Part shown: in pieces, positions 42,303-50,098 of the stretch
How the letters are laid out: each line of letters starts with the position of its first letter
Numbering within the stretch: the stretch's first letter is position 1
Source of the DNA: Dactylosporangium roseum
Lineage (GTDB): Bacteria > Actinomycetota > Actinomycetes > Mycobacteriales > Micromonosporaceae
Direction: 5' to 3'
NCBI RefSeq assembly: GCF_025264685.1
Contig: NZ_CP073721.1
Location: 6,589,501-6,653,500 of the forward strand
DNA length: 64,000 nucleotides
Notes under the pieces: generated by a model
Databases searched by the model: none
Told to the model about the DNA's origin: nothing
Seen by the model: the letters and a program-made list of their open reading frames with translations, nothing else
Program-made: the position numbers and the translations under genes

Positions 42303-43424
42303 CTAGGCGCCGTGAGCGATCCTGCGCCGGATTTCCTTGATCGTCACAACGTCTCCGCTCCTTGAGTCCTCGGCCCGCCAGAAATCCATACCGTCGGTTG
42401 CGATGACCGAGGCCGCCGCGTCCTGCCCGCGCACTTCGGTCTTGACGGCCGCGCCGGCCGCCGACAGCGATTTGTGCACCTGGCCGCCGTAGCGAACGCT
42501 ACCGTCCCCGAGTAGTTCGGCACGATAGGTGATACCCAGATAGTCACCGTAGAGGATGGCGCCTGGTCGTAGCCGCCCTGCCGCGATCAGGTCCGAGACA
42601 CGGAGCTTGCGCTCCTCCGGACCGACCCGTCGCCTTGGCGCAGAGGAAGATCGCGCCGCAGACGAAACCGTCATCGTCGGCCCCACCGGCGTCGGGGCAG
42701 GAGACGAGCTCACCTCCGCCGGGTCAACTGAAGTCGGGAACAATGGACTTGCGGCGACCGGAAAATCAAATGTCGCCCGGGCCCGTGCCAGGCTGGACCG
42801 GATCGCATCTCCGTTGAGTTTCGGGAGCCGCCGATCGAGCAGCTCCACGAGGTCTGCGGCAGGCTCGCCGGCCGCGAACAGCTTCGTCAACTCGGCGTAG
42901 ACCTGGCGGTCGACGAAGAAACTCTTCCACATCTCCTCAATGCGGTTCTCGCGCATGTTCTCCTTGCTCAACAGGCTGAGCAACTCCATCGCGACCTCGG
43001 GATCGGAGTCGACGCGGACGGCGCGGAAAAGCTTCTGTTCGATGGGCACCGGCGCATGAGCGTTGTAGACGCGCCACTCAGCGCCATCGGTCAGCGCAAC
43101 CCACTCGACACCAGCAACGGCGGCGTAGCTGATCGTCTGGTTCGCCCACCGCGGATCGTCGAGATTCTCGCCGAGCCCCTTCGCCTCGATGAACAGCCGT
43201 GGCGTCCGCAGGAGCAGGAGGGCATAGTCCACCGGGTTATCGGTTGTGCGGCGCCGATACTCACGGTGGACCTCATCCGGGTCGTAGACATCCCAGCCAA
43301 GGGCATCGATGATCGGTTCGATCAGGCTCGCCTTCGTGTTCTGCTCGCCGAGCCGCTGCGGATGGCGGCGAAACCTCTCCAGCCGTTCGACACTCTGCTT
43401 GATCCCGTCTCGCAGCTCACGCAC
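42303..43424 (-). CDS. PD-(D/E)XK nuclease-like protein with C-terminal RAMA domain
   Basis: 373 residues. The N-terminal 150 residues resemble the HsdR_N type restriction nuclease: LIEPIIDALGWDVYDP, then NPVDYALL (Asp66) and RLFIEAKGLG (Glu80-x-Lys82), the PD-(D/E)XK triad, and NQTISYAAVAGVEWVALTDGAEWRVY. A Ser/Pro-rich linker (about 225-265) follows, then a RAMA domain (about 270-373): VSDLIAAGRLRPGAILYG, an AELLGDGSVRYGGQVHKSLS strand pair and GMDFWRAE. RAMA domains are found with restriction and adenine-methylation proteins and may read modified DNA. No methyltransferase is beside it, so a stand-alone defence nuclease is suggested. Confidence 0.8.
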   Translation of the reverse strand: MRELRDGIKQSVERLERFRRHPQRLGEQNTKASLIEPIIDALGWDVYDPDEVHREYRRRTTDNPVDYALLLLRTPRLFIEAKGLGENLDDPRWANQTISYAAVAGVEWVALTDGAEWRVYNAHAPVPIEQKLFRAVRVDSDPEVAMELLSLLSKENMRENRIEEMWKSFFVDRQVYAELTKLFAAGEPAADLVELLDRRLPKLNGDAIRSSLARARATFDFPVAASPLFPTSVDPAEVSSSPAPTPVGPTMTVSSAARSSSAPRRRVGPEERKLRVSDLIAAGRLRPGAILYGDYLGITYRAELLGDGSVRYGGQVHKSLSAAGAAVKTEVRGQDAAASVIATDGMDFWRAEDSRSGDVVTIKEIRRRIAHGA

Positions 43425-44046
43425 GTCTCGCTCCTAGCTCCGGGTGAACAGATCGTAGTACCGCCGCACCCCTGAACGGCCCGAGCAGAGCTTCCGCACC
43501 ACAGCCACGTCAATGCGGCCGCAGGAATCCAAAGCCGCCCCAGCGAGTCGACCTGCCATCGAGCCGGGCCAGCGGCCGGACGCCAACGCTCACAGGCCAC
43601 TCCATATGTCCTTGGGTTCCGGCATTGACCAATACGATGTCATGGGAGGTTCTATACGTGACAAATCGGTTGCCTGACGATACTGACGACAGGCCCGGCT
43701 CATCGACCTTGCGTGGACATCTACGTCGCGGGCGTATACTCCTGAACCCGGTGGCTGGGGCGCCGTACTGCAAGTTCGGCGCGCACCGCAAGAAGCCGCA
43801 CGATGGCGAGCCGGCTCCAGCGACAAGCCGCTGGATGATCACCGTCGCAGCCATCGAGGCGATCGAGCATCCGACACGCCCCGCTGCGGTCTGCGTACAC
43901 GCCGGCAGTGCCACCGTCAGGCTCAGCGAGGCCAATAAACAGCGGTCGAACCGTGGCAACGCCGCAAAGCAGCCGCTGAGCCACACAATGTGGCATGGAC
44001 CTGTCAACGCTCCGAAATTTTCAGCCGTCGTTGACATCGCCAACAT
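43425..44046. other. Trailer side of CRISPR array 1, no gene seen
   Basis: 622 bp between the RAMA-nuclease start and the oldest end of array 1. It holds AT-richer patches and must carry the nuclease promoter. Open frames here are low-quality, and some run into the array. Confidence 0.6.
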
Positions 44047-46972
44047 GCCTCAAAGAAGGGCAGCTCCGACGGGAGCTGCGACCTGGCATGGCACACAGCG
44101 GCAGCCTTGATTGGCGTAGGCGCCTCAATGAAGGGCAGCTCCGACGGGAGCTGCGACACGTACTCGTCGGGTTCGGGGATGTCGCCTCGGATCCGGCCTC
44201 AATGAAGGGCAGCTCCGACGGGAGCTGCGACGTGGTCAGCATGCTGCCGCCGGCCGGGTGGTGCCCGCCTCAATGAAAGGCAGCTCCGACGGGAGCTGCG
44301 ACCGAACGTGTGCGCATCCTCGAGACCCCGCCGACCGAGCCTCAATGAAGGGCAGCTCCGACGGGAGCTGCGACGGCATTCCCTGGCGACAGCGGCTCCG
44401 TCGTCTTCGAGCCTCAATGAAGGGCAGCTCCGACGGGAGCTGCGCCTTGACAGCAATGGCCGCTGGGAACGCAGCGAGAACTAGCCTCAATGAAGGGCAG
44501 CTCCGACGGGAGCTGCGACCCCACGCCGAGGCAGATGCGCCGAGCGCGGTTCCGGCCTCTGCCTCAATGAAGGGCAGCTCCGACGGGAGCTGCGACCGCT
44601 TCGTGGTGCCGTCGACGTCAACGGAGGCGTCGCCTCAATGAAGGGCAGCTCCGACGGGAGCTGCGACCCGCTCTGTGCTGCGTAAAGCCGGTCGTAGTCC
44701 CAAGGCTGCCTCAATGAAGGGCAGCTCCGACGGGAGCTGCGACGGACCCTGGCCAGCCGGCAGCGTCCGCCGCGTCTACGCCTCAATGAAGGGCAGCTCC
44801 GACGGGAGCTGCGACCCGTTGCGGGCGGCGAGCCGATCGAGGGCATCGCGGCCTCAATGAAGGGCAGCTCCGACGGGAGCTGCGACCGCCGAGCATGAGG
44901 GCCGCCGGGCAGTGTTCGCCGCGCCTCAATGAAGGGCAGCTCCGACGGGAGCTGCGACGAGGGCCAGATGACGCAGTGGACCGGCGAGCCGGCGCCTCAA
45001 TGAAGGGCAGCTCCGACGGGAGCTGCGACCGGTACTCCCGGCGTTCCTCGTGACTCATGTCCTGGCCTCAATGAAGGGCAGCTCCGACGGGAGCTGCGAC
45101 CACGCCGCCGAGCAGCACCGCGACCTCGGGCACGGGGCCTCAATGAAGGGCAGCTCCGACGGGAGCTGCGACCGGTTGGCATCAAGACTCCTGGTGTTCA
45201 TGTTGGTATGCCTCAATGAAGGGCAGCTCCGACGGGAGCTGCGACCCTGCTCGGCTTCGCATGCCTGTCCGCCGGCGTGCCTCAATGAAGGGCAGCTCCG
45301 ACGGGAGCTGCGACAGGGCACCCGCCGGTTCACCGACACCGGCGCCGAGGAGCCTCAATGAAGGGCAGCTCCGACGGGAGCTGCGACGGTTATGCGCCAC
45401 TATTTCACCGCGACGTTCCTCCAGCCTCAATGAAGGGCAGCTCCGACGGGAGCTGCGACTCGGCACCACCCAGCGGCACCGGTCGTAGTCGCCTCAATGA
45501 AGGGCAGCTCCGACGGGAGCTGCGACGTGGCCACCGACGCGCTCGCCGTGGGCGGCAGCCAGCCTCAATGAAGGGCAGCTCCGACGGGAGCTGCGACCTG
45601 GAGTTGCTGCGGTGATGGCGCGTCCACGGTGTTGCCTCAATGAAGGGCAGCTCCGACGGGAGCTGCGACGCGTTCGCGCTGTTCGCCGGTCAGGCCGACG
45701 CCGCCGGGCCTCAATGAAGGGCAGCTCCGACGGGAGCTGCGACCGCAAGGCCAACTGGCGGGACCGGATCGCGAAGGCGCCTCAATGAAGGGCAGCTCCG
45801 ACGGGAGCTGCGACCGGTGCGGTCGGGGCGGTGGTGGCGGCTCGCCGGGCCTCAATGAAGGGCAGCTCCGACGGGAGCTGCGACGTCCGCCGGCGCCCAC
45901 CGGTCGACCCACGCGAGGCCGCCTCAATGAAGGGCAGCTCCGACGGGAGCTGCGACCGGCAGGCCCTGGCACACCGGGCACTCGTCCTCGCCGCCTCAAT
46001 GAAGGGCAGCTCCGACGGGAGCTGCGACACCATCACCATCAGCCAGACGCTGAGCGCGGGCGTGCCTCAATGAAGGGCAGCTCCGACGGGAGCTGCGACC
46101 GCGATTGAGCACCGCGACGAGCGGCCCGCCGGCGAGCCTCAATGAAGGGCAGCTCCGACGGGAGCTGCGACGCCCTACCCGGCCTCAACCCGGCCACCGC
46201 ACGGGAAGCCTCAATGAAGGGCAGCTCCGACGGGAGCTGCGACCGCGTTCCAGATCTGCTGCCAGCTCGCACCGTTGCCGCCTCAATGAAGGGCAGCTCC
46301 GACGGGAGCTGCGACCTGTATGGCCTGCTACGGCAGGCTGGTGCACGCGATCTCGCCTCAATGAAGGGCAGCTCCGACGGGAGCTGCGACACCATGACCG
46401 TGACGCCGGCCGCCGCCGGCGGCTCGCCTCAATGAAGGGCAGCTCCGACGGGAGCTGCGACGGCCACCGCCGAGCACGCCGTCACGAACCTCGCCGAGCC
46501 TCAATGAAGGGCAGCTCCGACGGGAGCTGCGACGCGGGAGCACGGAGGTAAGCGCGCCACCCGGCGGGCTGCGCCTCAATGAAGGGCAGCTCCGACGGGA
46601 GCTGCGACTCTCGATCTCTTCGAGGAACGCCGATGAGGGGACGTTGCCTCAATGAAGGGCAGCTCCGACGGGAGCTGCGACACCATGACCGTGACGCCGG
46701 CCGCCGCCGGCGGCTCGCCTCAATGAAGGGCAGCTCCGACGGGAGCTGCGACGGCCACCGCCGAGCACGCCGTCACGAACCTCGCCGAGCCTCAATGAAG
46801 GGCAGCTCCGACGGGAGCTGCGACGCGGGAGCACGGAGGTAAGCGCGCCACCCGGCGGGCTGCGCCTCAATGAAGGGCAGCTCCGACGGGAGCTGCGACT
46901 CTCGATCTCTTCGAGGAACGCCGATGAGGGGACGTTGCCTCAATGAAGGGCAGCTCCGACGGGAGCTGCGAC
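44047..46972 (-). CRISPR. CRISPR array 1: 41 repeats, 40 spacers, type I-G
   Basis: A 36-bp repeat occurs 41 times with spacers of about 31-41 bp. In the transcribed (minus) sense it begins GTCGCAGCTCCC and ends CATTGAGGC. GCAGCTCC and GGAGCTGC form an 8-bp stem around a GACG tetraloop (plus sense), and the 3' end ATTGAGGC would be the 8-nt crRNA handle. The left-most repeat (44047-44082) has CAAAGAAG instead of CAATGAAG, a decayed distal repeat. Single-base variants also occur at 44267 and 44411. The leader is on the right, next to cas2, so new spacers enter there. The last four units are duplicated. Confidence 0.98.
46391..46972. repeat. Tandem duplication of four spacer-repeat units
   Basis: 46391-46681 and 46682-46972 are identical 291-bp blocks, each with four spacers and four repeats, at the leader-proximal end of array 1. 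The spacers repeat in the same order without a visible difference, so the event is recent and came from recombination between repeats rather than from acquisition. Confidence 0.95.
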
Positions 46973-47158
46973 TGGGTTCGGATTCTAGTACCGGTGAGCA
47001 GCGCTGACGTAGGTTTGCCGCGAAGGGTGCGTTCCAACGCTTCGGTACAGGCCGCTCAGATGGCACAGAAGGTCACGCGTTAAGGAAAACATCCCTGGCA
47101 GGGTGGCATGCGACGGCTGCACGCATACGGCCGGGATGACGGAGGCTTCGCCGACGAT
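46973..47158 (-). promoter_or_regulatory. Leader of CRISPR array 1
   Basis: 186 bp between the cas2 stop and the first repeat. A minus-strand TACTAGAAT lies about 10 bp before the repeat and can serve as a -10, putting the transcript start at the repeat boundary. About 90% of the bases are shared with the leader of array 2, including this element. Confidence 0.85.
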
Positions 47159-47461
47159 CTAGAGAATCGCCGGACCGTGGTCCGTAATCGTGCGACTACG
47201 GCCGATCACGTCGAGCGTACTGCGTTGATTTTCCCTCAATGAGCCGAGGTCGCAGAAGAGCACGGAGTCGGTGGTCTCGTCGATGAGGTTGATGAGCTGC
47301 GCCCGGAGGCGCAGCAGCTTCGCCGGCCGTGCGTCGACGATGAAGACGCTGTACTGGACGCGGTCACCGTACGACTCGAGTTTCTTCGCGACTTGTGTCC
47401 GGCGTAGGTCGTCCGAGATGTCGTATGCGATGAGGTAACGCCGCACGTCGTCCAGGCTCAT
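47159..47461 (-). CDS. cas2: CRISPR adaptation protein Cas2
   Basis: 100 residues, normal for Cas2. The ferredoxin-like start RRYLIAYDISDDLRRTQVAK carries the conserved Asp after the first strand, and QYSVFIVDARPAKLLRLRAQL follows. ATG 47461 is chosen because it overlaps the TGA that ends the out-of-frame Cas1 tail (ATGA), the expected coupling. It would bridge Cas1 dimers in the integrase. It is the last gene of the cas operon, with the leader directly downstream. Confidence 0.96.
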   Translation of the reverse strand: MSLDDVRRYLIAYDISDDLRRTQVAKKLESYGDRVQYSVFIVDARPAKLLRLRAQLINLIDETTDSVLFCDLGSLRENQRSTLDVIGRSRTITDHGPAIL

Positions 47462-47631
47462 CGGATCTTGATGCCTTGGTAGCCGGGTTGCGTACCGTCG
47501 ATGACGCCGAGCACGAGGCGTGCCTGGACCTCCATCGCCCGCCGCCACGTGACCTCGTAACCGAACAAGGGGTGGCGGAAGGTGCCGTTGATACGGCGTT
47601 CGTGGCCGGCGATCAGGGTCCTGCGACCCGT
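47458..47631 (-). pseudogene. Out-of-frame C-terminal end of Cas1
   Basis: One frame away from the end of cas4-cas1, the sequence codes for RTLIAGHERRING, then FRHPLFGYEVTWRRAMEVQA, then RLVLGVIDGTQPGYQGIKIR and a stop overlapping the cas2 ATG. This is the expected Cas1 C-terminal helix region (HPxFGY, EVQAR). Upstream in this frame a TGA stands at 47634-47632, so the frames must be joined between about 47631 and 47616. A one-base loss around GGTCGCAGGACC would explain it. Confidence 0.85.
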
Positions 47632-49073
47632 TCACCGATCCGCGTGGTGCCGAGGACGGTTGAGAAGTCCCGCGCCCGGAGTTCACCGTTGTTGAACGCG
47701 TTGATCACGACGGAGTCGGCGACCGGAGCGCGGAACTCCTCCACGAGGTCAAGCGCGAGCGCCGGCTTGTTGCGCCCGCTGCTGTGCAGAAACCCGGCGT
47801 GCGGGTCGAGGCCGCAGGCGACGACCGCGCGCAGGGCGTCGGCGGTGAGCAGCCCGTAGCACAGGTTGAGTGCCGCGTTGATCGGGTCGCGGGCGGGCCG
47901 CCTCGACCGTACCGAGAAATCAAGTTCTTCGGCGGCGACGACCTTCGGCCGCAGCATGGTGAGGAAGTGCTCGAAGTACCTCGCTGCGGCGTCGCCCTCG
48001 ATGCCGAGGAGGTCGGTCAGGGATCTCGCCTCAAGCGCGTCGCGCTGCAGGTCACGCAGTCGGGAGACGGCGCCTGGGGCGTCGCCGTGCCGACGCAACA
48101 GCGTTCCTTGATTGGAGATCTTCGCCGATACGAACTGTCGGGCGAGGTCGATCCGGCCGTTGTGCGAGGCGACGTGCTGGCGTAGGCGTGGCCCGCCGTT
48201 CGGACCTTCTGCGCCCTTCGCCCATCCGATGACCCTGCCGGTGCTGCCGCACCACACGACGGACAGGCTGCGCCACAGCAGTTCGCGGATGAGCCCGCTG
48301 GAGAGGTCCACGTTGCCGTGGATCACGACGCCCTGCACGCGTTCGATCGGGAAGGTGCCGAGCTTCTCGCCGCTCTTGCTGAGCTCGATGCGCCCGCGTG
48401 CGATGTAGGCACGCGAGCCCGGCGTGGCCAGGTGCAGCACCTGGGTGTCCGGATCGGCCACCACGATCCGGCGGGTCACCGGCGCCAGCGGGCGCTCGTC
48501 AGGCAGGCAGACGCTGATGTGGGAGCAGCGTGAGCAGCGCCGGTCGTCCTCGAGCGGTGGGGGTGCCTCGTCCGCGTCGAGCGTCTGCGCCGTGGCCTCC
48601 ACCATCGCGCGTGCCCGCGCCTTGTCATCCGGAGACAGCGGCACGTCGACCCTGGTGCGGTGGTTGGTGAAGTAGATCGCCTGTCCCGCGACCGGATAGC
48701 CCATGTCGGCCAGCGCTGTGGCGAGCAGGGCCACCTGCACGCGCATCGGTTCGGTGACCTCGGGACGGCGGCGGATCGGTGTCGCTTTGTGCTCGACGAC
48801 CGTCATCGCGGCGGTGTCGTCCAGTTCGACGGTGTCGCACCGGCCGATCACGCCCAGGTCGTGACTGATGACGTCGACGGCCCGGTAGCGACGCGAGCGT
48901 GATCCGGCCGGGTCGTCCGCGGGGGCGTGCGCCTGGGTGCCGAACTCCATCTGGTGGGTGTCGGTGGTCTCCCCGGCCGCTTCCAGCCAGGCCCGACGGG
49001 GGCAGAACGCCTGATGCGCCACCAGGCTGATGGGGATCAGTTCGCGCTGCCCCTCGTCGAAGATCTCGGACAT
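47613..49073 (-). CDS. cas4-cas1: Cas4-Cas1 fusion, C-terminally truncated by frameshift
   Basis: 486 residues as encoded. The Cas4 half (1 to about 195) has a RecB-like nuclease with Asp80, Glu94-x-Lys96 and the four iron-sulfur cysteines Cys24, Cys180, Cys183 and Cys189. The Cas1 half starts at about 203 and has the catalytic set: Glu359 in LLGIEGDAAARYFEHF, His430 in GFLHSSGR and Asp442 in LALDLVEEFR. The frame ends at RIGERVAGP, about 54 residues short of a normal Cas1, whose missing tail is readable in another frame. The fusion is typical of type I-G. The start overlaps the preceding stop (TGATG). Confidence 0.92.
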   Translation of the reverse strand: MSEIFDEGQRELIPISLVAHQAFCPRRAWLEAAGETTDTHQMEFGTQAHAPADDPAGSRSRRYRAVDVISHDLGVIGRCDTVELDDTAAMTVVEHKATPIRRRPEVTEPMRVQVALLATALADMGYPVAGQAIYFTNHRTRVDVPLSPDDKARARAMVEATAQTLDADEAPPPLEDDRRCSRCSHISVCLPDERPLAPVTRRIVVADPDTQVLHLATPGSRAYIARGRIELSKSGEKLGTFPIERVQGVVIHGNVDLSSGLIRELLWRSLSVVWCGSTGRVIGWAKGAEGPNGGPRLRQHVASHNGRIDLARQFVSAKISNQGTLLRRHGDAPGAVSRLRDLQRDALEARSLTDLLGIEGDAAARYFEHFLTMLRPKVVAAEELDFSVRSRRPARDPINAALNLCYGLLTADALRAVVACGLDPHAGFLHSSGRNKPALALDLVEEFRAPVADSVVINAFNNGELRARDFSTVLGTTRIGERVAGP

Positions 49074-50098
49074 CAGCGGGCGCCCGTCTTGAGGATCTCA
49101 CCGTTCATGGCGCGGCGTTCCGGCGCGCTGTCGCTGCCGAAGCGCCGCACCGGGAAGCGGATGACGGCCGTGACGCCGCGGTTGGCGAGCCATTCGCGTG
49201 CGGTCGCGTCGGACAACCCGGAGCCGTCCGGGCTCAGACCTTGTTCGGCGAATCGTCGGAGCGGACCGCTGGCGATGACGGATCGAAGGCGGGCGGTACG
49301 CCATGCGCCCTCCCAGACCGGCACGTAGCAGTGGCCCGCGGTTCCCTTTCCGAGGTGGCCGCTCGTATCCGCGAAGTTCTGGTTTCGGTAGGCGATGGGG
49401 AACTGTGAGATTCCCCAGAGCGCACACCAGGCCACGGCGTTGTCGACCGGTCCCGGCGCAGCGAAGCCGGTGGCCGTGCGGCTGGCCAACGCGTCCTTGC
49501 CGATCTCGTCCCGGAGGTGCCGGCCCTGGAGACCGTCGCTGACGGCGGGCGGAGTGCGGGCGGCGACCGCGGCGGCAAGCGGGCGGAGCCGGTTGCCGAC
49601 GAACTCGGAACCCTGGTTGCGTGGCTGCATCTCCAGCCGGCTGGCCCCGTCGTCCTGAAGCCGTTGACGCTGGCGGTTGAAACGCCAGTAGCTCGGCTCT
49701 CCCAGCGCGGCGATCAGCCGCAGATCGAGCAGCGCCCGCGCCTCGGTGAGCTGGTCGAGCACCTCGTGCCGCCGGGCCTGGAGTGAGCACCAGCCATCGC
49801 GCGAGCCGATCACGCCGAGCCGCGGGCTCATCAGGCCACGCGGCTCGCTGTCGCTGACGTGCCGGGCCGGCCAGGCGTCCGGGGCCGCGAGCCGCTGCGC
49901 GTGCGCGCGGACCAGCTCGCCGATGACGTCCGGTGTCGCCCGTGGTGCGCTGAGCACCGGGCGGGTCGCCATCCCGCCGCTCCAGGAGAGTCGGACGCCT
50001 TCGAGGCCGCCGTCTTCGACGATCGCCGCGAGCCCGTACAGCGCCATATGCGACAGCATCGTCCGGGGCTCGGCTGACGCCAGTACGAAATCGTTCAT
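49073..50098 (-). CDS. Type I-G effector subunit in the Cas8 position (Csb3/Csx17-like?)
   Basis: 341 residues. Identification is mainly by context: it lies between cas3 and cas4-cas1 in a type I-G operon, where a large-subunit gene (Csx17) or Csb3 is expected. Visible features are LSHMALYGLAAIVEDGG at the N-terminus, a basic middle with paired Arg/Gln stretches (YWRFNRQRQRLQDDG) and a C-terminal VIRFPVRRFGSDSAPERRAMNG. It is about half the length I would expect for Csx17. Both ends overlap neighbours by a few bases, so no truncation by mutation is apparent. ATG 50098 is fixed by the ATGA overlap with cas3. Confidence 0.65.
   Translation of the reverse strand: MNDFVLASAEPRTMLSHMALYGLAAIVEDGGLEGVRLSWSGGMATRPVLSAPRATPDVIGELVRAHAQRLAAPDAWPARHVSDSEPRGLMSPRLGVIGSRDGWCSLQARRHEVLDQLTEARALLDLRLIAALGEPSYWRFNRQRQRLQDDGASRLEMQPRNQGSEFVGNRLRPLAAAVAARTPPAVSDGLQGRHLRDEIGKDALASRTATGFAAPGPVDNAVAWCALWGISQFPIAYRNQNFADTSGHLGKGTAGHCYVPVWEGAWRTARLRSVIASGPLRRFAEQGLSPDGSGLSDATAREWLANRGVTAVIRFPVRRFGSDSAPERRAMNGEILKTGAR

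Noticed and set aside
43625..44110. Rightward frame before array 1
   Set aside because: It runs into the array, shows no domain and has atypical composition.
44236..46870. Many open frames of 60-150 codons across array 1 (and 60810-62870 in array 2) encoding repeats such as MKGSSDGSCD
   Set aside because: They are translations of the CRISPR repeat in different phases and change frame with spacer length.
47613..47640. Programmed -1 frameshifting to make full-length Cas1
   Set aside because: No slippery heptamer or clear downstream structure was found, so a plain mutation or sequencing error is more likely.
47159..47686. 175-codon version of cas2
   Set aside because: The extra N-terminal part overlaps cas1 sequence and is Arg/Pro-rich; ATG 47461 gives a normal 100-residue Cas2.
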